Source: Dendrocalamus latiflorus (taxonomy: Eukaryota; Streptophyta; Magnoliopsida; Poales; Poaceae). Taken from it: 64,000 nucleotides of DNA. Location of the stretch: positions 51,356,200-51,420,199 of the forward strand of contig CM029612.1 of NCBI GenBank assembly GCA_017311315.1, read 5' to 3'. Numbering within the stretch: position 1 is the stretch's first letter; each line of letters starts with the position of its first letter. The notes beneath the pieces are model-generated. The model ran no database searches. It saw nothing but the letters and a program-made list of their open reading frames with translations, and was not told where the DNA came from. The translations under genes were made by a program, and so were the position numbers. Of this stretch, positions 11,065 through 22,817 are shown in pieces.

Positions 11065-11670
11065 GAGATCTAGAGAGTTGGACTTGGATGACTTTTGTGA
11101 GATGAGAGAGTTGCATTTATGTTATTGTTGTGGACTTATGAGTTATGACTCTATGCTTGTGGACTATGGACTTATGTTGGTTATGTCATGTTTGTTAATT
11201 GTTATGTTGCTCATTGTTCATGTAATTATATATTTTAATTCTTAGTTATTCACTTCATATTGACCCATTTTCATGTAGCTTGTGGATTACAAGAAGATAT
11301 GGCATATTATCAAGTATGAACAAGGTACGTCATTCAATCCATATTTACTCAATTAAATGTAATATCAAATATCCATCATTGTAATGTATTGTAACAAGCT
11401 ACATGTTACTACTTGCAAGTTACAAGGGGATATGTGCCATATAGGAGGAAAAAGTACATTGATAGATGATGGTACTACATGAGTTCAAGAATAGACAAAA
11501 TCAAGGTATGTATGTTCTACTACATTTATCAAAGCTAAGTTAAGATGTGTGCATAGTGTCGCCACGCCGTACGTCATATGGCGTCGCCACGCCGCGCGCC
11601 ATAAGCGATATTATTATGTGAAGGTGAGGCGCCGCGCCTCGCCGCGCCGCCGTAATAACCTTGGCTATGA

Positions 11671-11886
11671 CTGTGACGACTCAGTGACAAGCATGAAGAT
11701 TATTCACAGCAGGATATTTTCTAATAAATTAATGATTTATTCCATGATCGGGAAAAAGGTTCAGTGCAGCTAAAGGGTAATAAGCCTTTTGCTATTGTTT
11801 TACAAAAGTGATTTTACAGCTATAGGAGCACTATATCACACTCTTTACATCTATGTATAGGTCGGGGATGATCCCTTTGTTCCATC
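11671..11886. other. Gap between the hAT end and the MDH stop codon
   Basis: This stretch is presumably the 3'UTR of the minus-strand malate dehydrogenase gene. No coding content is visible. Confidence 0.5.
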
Positions 11887-14800
11887 TCACTTGTTCATGA
11901 AATCGATGCCCTTCTGGATGCTCTCCCTCAGTTCCTTCTTCGCCATCTCCAGGCCAGCTCTGTCGTACCAAATTGGTCAAGCAAACGTTAAGCAAAGCAA
12001 TTATTTTGAGAAAGAGAGTCATTTATAATGATTGTTAGGTAGCTGCGTATGGAAGCGACTAATTAAGTAGAGCTCAGGTACCAAGTTCAAAAACAAAGAA
12101 AGAGTAGAGCTAAGGTACCTCTCAAAGTCATTCAACGGCCCAAGAGGGTGGACCTCTTCGGCTCCACCTCGACCTAACCTCACTTTTGTTGCAAAGAACG
12201 GCAGCTCTGTCACCTAACACAAGACAAATGCGTACTAATAATAAGATGCTGCGTTTGGATGACGCGAAGGGGATTTAGATTTGGCGTAAGAGTACCTCAG
12301 ATGCAACAAATGAACATTCCACGATGCCAGCATCACCACGCATTCCTCGCAAGCACGCATCAGCAAATTTTGCAGCAGCAAAAGCCTGAGATGTTTTTTC
12401 CCCAGTCAGTATGAGTCTTTAACTCAAGTACTAATCATGTGAAGTAAGCAGTTATATAACCTACCATTGACAAAGTTGCAGAGCCTGATCCAGCTTTTGC
12501 CTGAATCATCAATGAAAAGAGCATTATACATACGTTTGTCAATTAATTGGAGAAAACCAAAAACTTCAAGAAAAAAATTAAATTGGACTTGTGACAATTT
12601 CAGAGACGTACAGTGCTTTGCAACCAAAAGGATACGAAACTATAGCTATGCACTGTACATTGATAAATGATTGAATGCTATAAAAAATGATTTGTCAATA
12701 AAGGCATTCTGTTACATGTCGATTCCTTGAAGGAGCTGATGAGATTTGCTTTCCTCAAATCTCTAAGTATCTATCCACCCATCATCTATTGCCACTCCTG
12801 GTAACTTAGCCTACTGAGTACTGACTCTAAATCCTTGAAAAAAATGTTGCAACTGATGCATAGAGGGCATAAATAAGGATACATATTCCATAATTGGTAG
12901 AATTTCACTATATCAAGGGATGGAATTACAGCTAATCCCCACAACCACAACACAAGCATGGCTATTCGGTGGCAATATTTGAAACTCTCTACATCACAAA
13001 TCATATTCGGTGGCAATATTTATGTCCTGCTGTCTGGACATAAATACAGCAAGTGTGTTCCATTGAAAACAATCAATACGCTAATCGTCTGTAGGACTGG
13101 GCCTTGACATACAGACATTGCTTCTGAAGATAGATGCATGATTCCCCACAAGACAATATCACTATGGTAAGCTTCATGCAGAGTAATTAAGATCTGCACT
13201 CAGTATGTGCAGTAAATGAAATTTATTAGTTACAGATGCATGGCCACCATATACTGTTTGAAGAAAAAAATCAAATGAAGAGCATAGTCCATAGGGGTGA
13301 GCAAAGTTCGTCATGTGGGTCAAGGTTTAACTTCAGCATACTGAATATAAAACCATCATACCTCAACAACTTCTGTGCCACCATTCTGTATGCGGTTAGT
13401 CAAATAGCTGGTTTCATCTGGAGTGAATGAGCATGGGGGGTTGACCTGCAGAGATATAGGTCTCCAGTTAGCAACATGCATTCAATTCATAGAAGCTAGA
13501 GAATGTTTTCATAATGGAGAATATTAGTAGTTTCCTTGTGATGACGTCACGATAGGCGCCAGAATCAATACCTGGGAGAGGAGGGGTAATATTGTCACCC
13601 CTGCATGCCCGCCAACAACCGGAACACTGAGATCTCTTGGATCAATTCCAAGCACTTCAGCCTGCAAGACGCCATACAGAGAGGAAAAGGGAATAGTCAA
13701 GACTCAAGAGCAATACACACTTTTAACTAGAGTATGTAAGTACGCTAAGGCTCTTGAAGATATGATATGGCAAGACAGTTTTGTTAGGCTGCATACCACA
13801 AAGGTGTTAGCCCTCACTACATCAAGTGTTGTCACTCCAAGGAGACGGTTGGGATTATAAGTTCCAGCTCTCTTGAAAACCTCTGCTGCAATGGGGACGG
13901 TTGAGTTCACTGGGTTGCTGATCAAATTCACGATTGCATTGGGACAGCACTTGGCAACGCCTTCACAAAGCGTGCGAACAATCCCAGCATTTTTGTTAAA
14001 TAGATCATCCCTTGTCATTCCTGGTTTTCTTGGGAGGCCAGCAGGGATGATGACAAGATCCATTCCTGTAAGTGCTGCCTCAAGCTCCTTGGGCCCAAGG
14101 AAGCCACGCACCTGAAAGGATTTTTTTTTTCGCAGTGATTTTATTTGTTACATCAATATGTATGGCCAAAGAGAACAAATCTCTAATCGATTTGAACTAT
14201 CTGAAAGATACTGGAGAACATGTATTATCTGCACATAAAAACTTTAAAAGATAATAATTTTCACTCTTTGTTTTTTCCTTTTTAACCTGTAGCCATTTTT
14301 TTTAACATGCTTCCCTTTGTTTCTTTCAGGCTTTCAATAACAAGACTTGGACTACACTATTCATTTGCAATAGGTAAAACTGACAAGGAACTAATAGAAA
14401 GTGGTTTTCTTTTCAACACAAGACAAGATGTTGTCAAAGCTTCAAAGGTATTTTGGGAACTTCACTAGTCCAATCACAGAATGAGCAACCAGTAAAGAAT
14501 GAGATGTCAAATGTTGAAAAGTTATCAATGCCAGAAATCACAAATGATTGAGCAGTCATTATATTACACTGCCAAGCTACCGAAGTTACGGCCATACCCC
14601 TCTATCACAGTTTAAGTAGGAAGGGTGCAGAACTTTCAGGATTCCGCTATCAGATGGCATATCACAAGTCACAGGAAAAATATCGAGACACCACCTAGAA
14701 AACTAAGGCAAGCCACCAAATCAGTTGGTGCTTACTACGGTATCCTGACATCATTAGCACTAGTAGTCTAGTATAATAACCGTTGTCAATTTTTGCAAAA

Positions 14801-15296
14801 GCATCACAACACTTGCAGGTATCATCACTCTGCTAAGTGCTACAATAGCCTAGTAGCGCAGTATGAAGCTAGAAGTAGAACGAATAGGTTACCACGGCGC
14901 TGGTGTCCATGTGGCTGACATCGGCGGTGACCCCCGGCGTGTTGACGACGTCGTAGAGGTGGAGCACGGAGACGAGCGGGTTCATCTTCATGAGCAGCGA
15001 CAGCGGCTGGCCGATCCCTCCCGCGGCGCCCAGCACCGCCACCCTGAACCCCGGCGCGCCGCCCTTGGCGCGGCAGGCCGCCGGCCTCAGCGCGGACCCC
15101 GCGCCCTCCTCCATCTGCACGCACAGGTACAGAGACCCAGACCACCACGAATCGTCAGATTTCCCACGCGCATAGTTCAAGCAGGAGCCAAGGCGATCGT
15201 GTCGGGAAAGGCTTCGCGCACCTGCGGGCGTGGGGGGTGGAGGTGCGCGGCGACGCGGGCGATGCGGTGCGAGGGGGAGGTGGCGTCGGGCTGCAT
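11887..15296 (-). CDS. PMDH: Peroxisomal (glyoxysomal) NAD-malate dehydrogenase
   Basis: Interconverts malate and oxaloacetate with NAD in peroxisomes, reoxidising NADH from beta-oxidation and photorespiration. Nine exons, all GT-AG and in phase: 15222-15296, 14893-15114, 13797-14111, 13572-13661, 13362-13445, 12465-12500, 12296-12385, 12119-12213, 11887-11959; total 359 aa, the usual length. The N-terminus contains RIARVAAHL, an exact PTS2 nonapeptide (R-I-x5-H-L). The NAD-binding loop AVLGAAGGIGQPLSLLMK, the active-site region VVGGHAGVTILPLLSQ, substrate-binding IPAGLPRKPGMTRDDLF and ISNPVNSTVPIAAEVFK are intact. The protein ends FMNK. The start was chosen because it is the only ATG giving the PTS2 at the expected place. 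Intron 2 (about 780 bp) is the longest. A hAT element ends 222 bp beyond the stop. Confidence 0.97.
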
Positions 15297-15875
15297 GGCT
15301 CCGTCGCGCGGAGGTGAGGCGGGACAGGAGTGGGGTGTTACGGCATAGGAAGGGGGGGAGGGAGTTTTATGCGTGTTTTTGGAGGGCTGCGCCGCGGTGG
15401 GCGCGTTATCCGGTGGCCTGTGGCCGCGAGGGGTCGAGGGAATTGAGAGGCGGTGGAGGGAGCTAGCTCCCCGAGAAGCTCATCTCTTTCTCCGCCACTG
15501 CTTGCCCATCGCTCTCCCGGCTGCGCTGCGGCGCGTGCCCAGTCTCATTTCCGCTGCTTGGGTTTTTGGCTGTTTGGGTGTGTACGCTGGACGGTGCTTG
15601 GGTCGGGAAGACGCGGCCGGTTGGTTTCGGTGCCGTGGGAGTGGGAGGTGCTCGCACCTTAGCACGCGTGGGTTTTTTTCGGCGGTAGATAGCAGTTTTT
15701 AGCTATAGCATAAGTATTTATGTAAATAAATTAGATACAGATAAATCGTTTCGAAAAGATGAAGGACAAACGTCTCGTTTGTTTGTTTGAGAAAAGCTAC
15801 AAGGGATAAGCTGAAAAGAAGGGGGCCTGAGTGACCAGGTCCAGACGTTGTGATGCTTACACTCACTTCGGCCGC
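15297..15875. promoter_or_regulatory. GC-rich upstream region of the MDH gene
   Basis: This is the 5' flank of the minus-strand MDH gene. It is GC- and CpG-rich to about 15660, then turns AT-rich. It should hold the 5'UTR and core promoter. I could not identify a confident TATA box. Open frames here are composition artefacts. Confidence 0.5.
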
Positions 15876-18800
15876 TGTAACATCTCAAAAATTGAATGTT
15901 TGAAAATATGAAGAAAAAAAATTAAATCTTTTTAATGTGTTTTGTTGACCTCCGGAATTTCTAGAATTTATTTGGGCTTTTCTGAAATTTGTATTATGCA
16001 AAACAATACAAGGAGTAACACACAATAAATAATAATAACAATAATAATAAGATGAGAAATTGAAAGCAACAAGAAGAATAAAATATAAAACCAAAATTCA
16101 AACTCAAATCAAAAAGAAAATGCAAAACAAAAATCAGAAATTCAATTGGGTTGGCCCAACTCTTTTCTCTCTTTTTCCCTCAGGCTGCAGCCCACTCTCT
16201 CCTTTTCTCTCAGCCTAGCCACACGCCCGGCCCAACTCCCCACCAGTCTAGGATCATTTTCCCTTTCTCTCTCTCTCTCCTCGCTCTCTCTGCTCTACCT
16301 TTGGCTGAGCCCTCCTGCTCACGCCCCACGGCTTGGTCAATCACACCACGTGCGCCGCATTGCTGCCCATCATGTCACCACCTATCGCGTTGATGCTCAC
16401 CTGTCGCGTTGATGCTGACGTGCGCTGCACTGCCAAGCCCGCATCACACCTACGCCCACGCCTACCTCGCCGCTCCCGCTACGCGCTCTTGCCGCGCCCC
16501 CCATGCGCACGTGTCGCATGACTCGCACCTGCATAGTTAGCCCACGCCAACTAGCATCGTCCTATCACCTCGCCATCATCTCAACACATCGCGCCCACGC
16601 CACTACTACCAACTGCTCCTGTCACCCCTCCAGCGTATCACATGCGCCAGCACCCACGCCGTGCCCATGCCTCACACTAGGCACCTAGTCGTCGTGCACA
16701 ACAACGACTCGCCCTGCTTGCTTTGTCTCAACACCACCACAACGCCGAGAAATCATGAGCCCCAGCTCTATTTATGCCCACTCAAGCTGTGCTTGAGCGT
16801 CCACCTTCTCCATCTTCCTTCCTTGTCCTTTCCGAGCCAATGAGCTCGAAATCACACCGCGCCCTCACTGGCCTCTGCCTTCGCCTTGCCGTTCTGGCCA
16901 CTCTGGTGAGTTCCTCGTTGAGTTGTTCACATCAAACCGAATGCCTTAGCACCCTCTTCAATCCTCCTCACCCGATTTGAGTTTCATCCATAGAAGCTTG
17001 CCGACATTGTCAACTTCCTCGTCTCCGACCGTAACCACTTGTCAGACCCAGATTTTGCAATCCGAAATCTACTGTGTTTAACTGCACTATTCCCTGGATC
17101 AGTAGATAGTGCACACAGTTACAGTTCTGAATATCAAGGTACATATCATGCGAAAACGTAAATATAATAGTAGACTTACTCATGGGCCGATTAGGACGAA
17201 ATCAATAAGTTGCAGCAGCGGAAGAACGAAGCACACAGGTGGGACCTTCAGGACATGCCCACAGGCAGCCAACTGGAGGTTCGCGACCTAGTTCTTGACA
17301 TCTTCATACTCTTCGCCATCATGATCCAAAAGTATTATTGAAGCGTAGAGATTCGATCCCTGCTTCTGAATGTTGCAAAAGCGAGCGTGAGCACTCCGAC
17401 CCCGTGCTCAGCGAGCCAACACACAGAATGCAATATCTGACATGTATGGCTAACCAAAGGATGGCTTAGGTTTATTTTATTTTTGCGAAGAGTGCTTTTG
17501 AATACAATTATATACAAATCCTTAAGACCTAGCAATTTGAACACAAGTATATGAATGCAATATTAATAGTGATTTAGATTCCATCCACCGTTACATGGCA
17601 TCCGCACCATATAGCAATTCTTCAGCGTTATAGCCGCTTACATTACCACTGGGACGACACCCAGGACAATTCCAAACCAGGGCAGTCTATCGCCCTTCCA
17701 CTTTTCCATTCCCACCCACAAAGCATTTTGAAATAGAACTATATCTAGTTAAGTTCCCATGTCTGCCCTTGACCGTGGGCACGGCTATTCGAATAGTTTT
17801 AGACTCTGTAGAGTTTACACACTTTACCCACAAGAGATAAATCTGCTCGTTGCCCCACATGATTCCTTAGCCATGCGGTTGAGTAGACTATCACAGGGCC
17901 TTTACAATGTATAGTCCTACTGTGATTACGCCCGCTAGGTTCTGCCTTTGTAGGATGCGCACATCCCTCGAGAAGGGTCCCCCGTGAGCCATCACGGGCA
18001 AAGGCGGGGATGCGACCATCCATCCCTTTGCTCGTGTTCACACCTTCACGTAACCATCTTAGAGCCATACAAATTAGTTAACCCTGCCTACATTTTGCCA
18101 GCTTGTGGTTGTACTGTGGTACACTGGGAGGTCATCACGAGATTCAGTCCTTAGGGTTATCTGGGCGGTCTACCGCTAACCCACTTTGTGCTTCCACTGC
18201 ACCACACTTACACACCCTCGAACCAATCCGCCCAGATATTCAAGCATGTTGGGGTTTTTGGGAACATAAAGTAATCATACCAACATATACCAGTCATTCC
18301 CGTCATGACTGCCCAAACCCTTTTCTCATCATTAAAAGCGATCATGATGTATGGGGTATTTCAGCGCCCCCTGAGTATCTATGCAAAACTAAGCATAGCA
18401 TATAGCTAGGGACTTATTTTTAAAACATTACTATTATAATTTTGCTAGGGCAACAAGGTTCACACATTCAATTACTCAAAGGAGGGGGTAATATTATTCA
18501 AGGTAAACAATGGCATATAACTAGAATATCAAATTTAGCATGTATTTGCATAAAAATAACAGCATGCAATTTGTTAATTTAAAACAAAGTAATTTGCAGA
18601 AATGTAGGTTCAACATGATCAAAGTATTGACTCGCCTGGCGCGGTTTATCGCGGTCTTGAGCTCACTCAAGCTTTCTCGTTGTTGGTCTTTATCTTCACC
18701 TCGATCTTGATCTTACATGATCCTTTAAATCTTCAGGACTCCAATTTCTAATTACGCGATAACCAACTGAATCCAAATAAATACAATAACTCAAAAGGTC

Positions 18801-19482
18801 CAATAAATCCAAATAACTCAATTTAGTTTTATTATGATTTAATGAGTGATTTGAGGCAAGGTTGATTGGGTGCAGAGGACTGACGGGGTCACACAAGGTT
18901 GGGGCAAAGTGATGGTTGGGTAGTAGGAAACTCGACGAAGCAGAGGCTAAGGAGGGTTCGTGATACAGGGATATTGACGATGTTATTCTTACTTTGGATT
19001 TGAGGATGGCACCGAATACCACGGGTTAACCCATCTTATTTAATAACTTCTTTTTATTACTTTTATATTTATCAAGGAAGTTCCATGAGCCATATTAGAC
19101 CTATTGAAAGCATCTAGACCCCTAAAAAGGATTTTGGTAATTAATGAAATTAAGAGAATATGGAATATGGGACTAACGTGTTTTTATGAGTATGCGAAAG
19201 GATAGTCCACACACATGAGCGACAAGATGCAAGCCAAAGGACACGCGTGAAAATCAAATTCGCTCAAGACAAAGGTATGCTTAGAATAGGACCCCTTTTG
19301 AATTTTACCGGTCTTAGGTGAATGGTGGAAGACCGGATTATAGGATAAATGATCGTACCATCAAGGGGGATCTTGGCTAAGTAGCTTGAATACTTATCTC
19401 CTGTGCCAAATGGTTTTGTCCTAAAACTTGCATCCATTAAAGAAATCTAGCTTTCAAAAGAAATCTTGCTCTGTCTGGAAAA

Positions 19483-20130
19483 GCGGTAGTACCGCAGTTT
19501 TGAACGTCGGAACTACCGGAAAGCGGTAGTTCCGCAACCAAAATGCGGTAGTACCGGCCAGCGGAAGATCCGGTTTTTGGAGCGGACCGATATTTCCAGA
19601 GAGCACCCTTGGCTCATTCCAAAATCTTATGAGAACGGAAGTACCGGCCGTTTGAACGTCGGTACTACCGCTGCGAGCGGTAGTACCGCATCCTAAAGCG
19701 GTACTTCCGGACATCGGAAGATCCGGAGGGAGAGCGGATCAACTTTTCCAGAAGAGCACCCTCCGGATGAAGCCTGGATTTCTCTGGAGCGGAAGTACCG
19801 GCTATTTCAACGCCGGAACTACCGCTGCATGCGGTAGTTCCGCCACTCAGAGCGGTACTTCCGGAGTCCGGAAGATCCGACTTCAAAGCGGATGTATTTT
19901 TCCAGAGAGCGCCAAGTCTGGGACCCTTTGGAGTTTGGCTGAAGCGGTAGTACCGCGCCGACTTTGCGGAACTACCGGGTAGCGGTAGTACCGCAAATAT
20001 CAACGGCGGTAGTACCGCGCCGCCGAATCCAACGGTCACTGCAGACGTCTGACATAGCCGTTCTGGCGCGAAGATTTGGTAGCGGTAGTACCGGTCTTTG
20101 GAGCGGTAGTTCCGCTCGACCAGAAAATTT
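19483..20130. repeat. CGGTA-N-TACCG palindrome array in the 5' LTR U3
   Basis: More than a dozen copies of a near-palindromic word appear in both orientations: GCGGTAGTACCGC, GCGGTAGTTCCGC, GCGGAACTACCGG, GCGGTACTTCCGG, GGAAGTACCGGC. They alternate with a second word, GCGGAAGATCCGG / GGAAGATCC, and with TTTTCCAGAGAGC spacers. The block stops about 40 bp before the TATA box, which suggests a cis-regulatory (U3 enhancer-like) role. Conserved palindromic LTR repeats have been reported for Sireviruses in general. Confidence 0.9.
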
Positions 20131-20171
20131 TCTGGAAGCTGAGTCAAACGGCTAGTTTTGGTTGGTGGAGG

Positions 20172-20180
20172 CTATAAATA
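20172..20180 (+). promoter_or_regulatory. TATA box of the Sirevirus LTR
   Basis: CTATAAATA lies in GC-rich context just after the palindrome array, about 700 bp from the 5' LTR start. The same site in the 3' LTR is at 29743-29751. Position and context fit the LTR core promoter with transcription starting about 30 bp downstream. Confidence 0.75.
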
Positions 20181-20818
20181 CCCCCACCACTGCTCAAGGG
20201 CTAAGGTTAGAGACTCATTGCATATTTCCCAAGCCCAAGTGCATTCATTTCACCTCAATTCTTTCTTTGCACATCAAAGTGAGGTGGTTGAGCATTTAGT
20301 GCTAGATTTCCCTTGCAAATCCATTTGGCACTAGAGTTGCATTCAAGTGAACACCGGGATTTATTACTCTTAGTGCTTGCCGGCACTTGGACGATCCGGT
20401 GGAAGTTGCCTTGGTGATCTTCTCAAGAAGATTGTGAGAAGACCCGGCAAATTGTGAAGGTTGGAGCTCACCTACCCGGAGTGGGGAAGAGCTACACTAG
20501 TGATCGAGGTGCTTGGCTCAATTCGTGGAGCCGGTCCGATACGTCCGGGCTTACCTCAACGTGGACTAGGGGAAACCGGCAAGTTTCCGAATACCACGGT
20601 AAAAACATCGGTTGTGTTCTTTGTCTCTTTAGCTCTTGTTCGTTTGCTTCATTGAGATCACTTATTTGTTTAGAGCTAAATTGTTGACTAGAATTGCATA
20701 GGATTAAATTGCTCTACATCATTGTCATTTAAATTGTGGAGAATTAATCAAGTAAACAAGAAAAGTTTAAAAACCTCCTATTCACCCCCCCTCTAGTCGG
20801 TATCCTTGATCCTACAAG

Positions 20819-20830
20819 TGGTATCAGAGC
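20819..20830 (+). other. Primer-binding site (initiator tRNA-Met)
   Basis: TGGTATCAGAGC begins two bases after the 5' LTR end. This is the standard Copia PBS, complementary to the 3' end of initiator tRNA-Met. Confidence 0.95.
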
Positions 20831-20872
20831 TTGGTCTCTCACATTTAGACTTAACCGTCTAGAGAGAAAAGG

Positions 20873-22804
20873 ATGGCTAGTGAGGGGATTTCGGTAGGAA
20901 AGGCACCTCTATTTGATGGCTCAAATTATGCTTATTGGAAGATTAGAATGTCAATTTATTTAAAGGCCATGAGTCCTAATATTTGGAAAATCGTAAATGA
21001 TGGTTACGTCATGCCACTTGATCCCGACAACCCAACGGAACAAGATGGGCGTAACACTCATTTAGATGCCCAAGCCATGAATGCTATTTTTAGGGCCTTA
21101 AACGCGGATGAATTCAATAGAGTGAGTAATCTTGAGACGGCTCACGCTATTTGGAATACCCTTTCGGAAATACACGAAGGGACATCCACGGTTAAGGAGG
21201 CAAAATTGCATCGGCTTAGGATTAAATATGAGACATTCATAATGTTGCCCCATGAGGACATCAATGAGATGTACACACGGCTCAACAACATTGTGAATGA
21301 GCTCAAAGGCCTTGTCACTAACCTCTCGGATCTTGATGTTGTGAGAAAGATGCTTAGGGCTCTACCGGAGAAGTGCGAGATGTTGGTGACTCTCTTCCTC
21401 AACTCACCGGAATTGGCAAGAATGACGCCAACACAACTCTTGGGTAATCTAATTACCAATGAGTTGTACAAGAAGGACAAGGAGGAACTTTTGGAGCAAT
21501 CCACCTCCAAAGGGAAGAAGATCACCGCCTTCAAGGCAAAGGCGGTGGCAAGTGAAGAGTCCGAAGATGAAGAAGAAGACTCCGAAGAAGAACTTGCCCT
21601 CCTTGTGAGAAGGATGAACAAGTTCATGAGAAGACGCTCAAATCGAGGAGGAGGCTATGATAAAGGAAAGAAGTGGCAATCATCCTCAAACAAAAACAAG
21701 TATAGCAACATCCGTTGCTATGAGTGTGACGAGAAGGGGCATATTGCCTCTCAATGTCCCACAAAGAAGGATGACAAGGAGAAGTCATCCAAGAAGAAAG
21801 GCTATCAAGGCAAGAAGAAGCTCTTCAAGAAGCTTCACAAAGACGGCAAAAATGAAGCCCACATTGGGGAGTGGGATTCCGATGCGGAATACTCCGACTC
21901 CGATTCTAGCGAGGATGAGTCTCCCAAGAAGAAGGGACTTGTTGGCATCGCCATCAAAGAAGCTCCATCGCTATTCTCCACCCCCACATGTCTTATGGCA
22001 AAAGGGGAGAAGGTAAAAACTCTAGATGACGATGAGCCTTCCTATGATGATTTAATGGACATGTTGGTAGAATTAAATGAATTTCTTGGAAAAGAAAAGT
22101 CAAAATTCAAGATTTTGAAGAAAGAACATATGTCTCTTCAAAAATCCTATGAGGAGCTAAAGGAAGCTCATGACTTACTTCTCCAAGAAAATCATAAGTC
22201 TAGCACTAGCATTGGAATCACTTGTGATATTATGAATGAAATGCCTAGTGTAGAAATCTCAAAGTCTAGCATATCTACTTGTTGTGATGATCTACTTGCC
22301 ATGCCTTGCTCATCAAGTGTAGATTCTAGAAATGCCTTAAATCCTGTTCATAATGACATGCTTACAAATGAAAACAAGAATTTGAAGGAACAAGTGCTAA
22401 AATTGAACAAAAGTCTAGAAAGAGCTTACAAGGGAAAGGAAACCATTGATAAGTTGCTAAGTGATCAAAGATGCTCCTTTAACAAAGAGGGACTTGGATA
22501 TGTTCCCCAAAAGGGTAAGAAGCCGGCATACAAGCCTCCAAGGTTTGTAAAAGAGAATGGCAAGTATTGCACAAAGTGCCGGTGTGTTGGACATGCTCAA
22601 TATGATTGTTCTAAGAATAACATGAAATTCATTGGCCTATATGATTCTTGTTATATGCTTAAAAAATCTAAAAATGGAAAAATTATTGCTCATTTCATTG
22701 GTACCTCGATTTTGGGTGCAAAGAAGAAATCCATTTGGGTACCCAAAACCTTGGTCACTAACCTCCAAGGACCCAAACAAATTTGGGTACCTAAAAGAAC
22801 TTGA
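20873..22804 (+). CDS. Sirevirus Gag (nucleocapsid) protein
   Basis: A 643-aa structural protein that packages the element RNA. The N-terminal half is a Copia gag domain (DUF4219/UBN2 type; LFDGSNYAYWKIRMSIYLKA near residue 15). A first CCHC zinc knuckle CYECDEKGHIASQC lies near residue 282 and a second knuckle-like motif CTKCRCVGHAQYDC near residue 566. Between them are acidic and lysine-rich low-complexity stretches and a probable coiled coil (about 380-450). The start was chosen because it is the first ATG after the PBS, with ATGGCT context. Long Gags with a second C-terminal motif are typical of Sireviruses. It ends in TGA at 22802-22804. Confidence 0.95.
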   Translation: MASEGISVGKAPLFDGSNYAYWKIRMSIYLKAMSPNIWKIVNDGYVMPLDPDNPTEQDGRNTHLDAQAMNAIFRALNADEFNRVSNLETAHAIWNTLSEIHEGTSTVKEAKLHRLRIKYETFIMLPHEDINEMYTRLNNIVNELKGLVTNLSDLDVVRKMLRALPEKCEMLVTLFLNSPELARMTPTQLLGNLITNELYKKDKEELLEQSTSKGKKITAFKAKAVASEESEDEEEDSEEELALLVRRMNKFMRRRSNRGGGYDKGKKWQSSSNKNKYSNIRCYECDEKGHIASQCPTKKDDKEKSSKKKGYQGKKKLFKKLHKDGKNEAHIGEWDSDAEYSDSDSSEDESPKKKGLVGIAIKEAPSLFSTPTCLMAKGEKVKTLDDDEPSYDDLMDMLVELNEFLGKEKSKFKILKKEHMSLQKSYEELKEAHDLLLQENHKSSTSIGITCDIMNEMPSVEISKSSISTCCDDLLAMPCSSSVDSRNALNPVHNDMLTNENKNLKEQVLKLNKSLERAYKGKETIDKLLSDQRCSFNKEGLGYVPQKGKKPAYKPPRFVKENGKYCTKCRCVGHAQYDCSKNNMKFIGLYDSCYMLKKSKNGKIIAHFIGTSILGAKKKSIWVPKTLVTNLQGPKQIWVPKRT

Positions 22805-22817
22805 TCTTCTTTTGTAG

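Larger units (their letters stand above)
7347..11664 (+). mobile_element. Nearly complete hAT-superfamily DNA transposon
   Basis: The left end CCAAGCTTGTTATGGCG (7347) and the right end CGCCGTAATAACCTTGG (11664) are imperfect inverted repeats. They are flanked by the direct repeat CTATGA (7341-7346 and 11665-11670); extending this gives CTATGACC against CTATGACT, 7 of 8 bases. Subterminal regions on both sides are rich in GGCG/CGCC and ATATCG words. Inside lie a GC-rich 5' exon (about 7560-7860, CCG repeats and a G run), an intron holding a large palindrome, and a three-exon transposase. The 4318-bp length and full coding content mark an autonomous-type element. Its right end lies 222 bp from the stop codon of the malate dehydrogenase gene. 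Confidence 0.85.
19105..20816 (+). repeat. Sirevirus 5' LTR (1712 bp)
   Basis: Starts TGAAAGCATC right after the CCTAT duplication and ends CCTACA before the PBS. U3 carries the CGGTA-N-TACCG palindrome array (about 19483-20130), followed by a TATA box (CTATAAATA, 20172-20180). The inverted-repeat frames in U3 look coding by length but are products of the palindromes. Confidence 0.97.

Noticed and set aside
19454..20155. Frames of 60-160 codons in the LTR (and identical ones at 29025-29726)
   Set aside because: Produced by the palindrome array; they overlap on opposite strands, lie in U3 upstream of the TATA box and have no protein signature.
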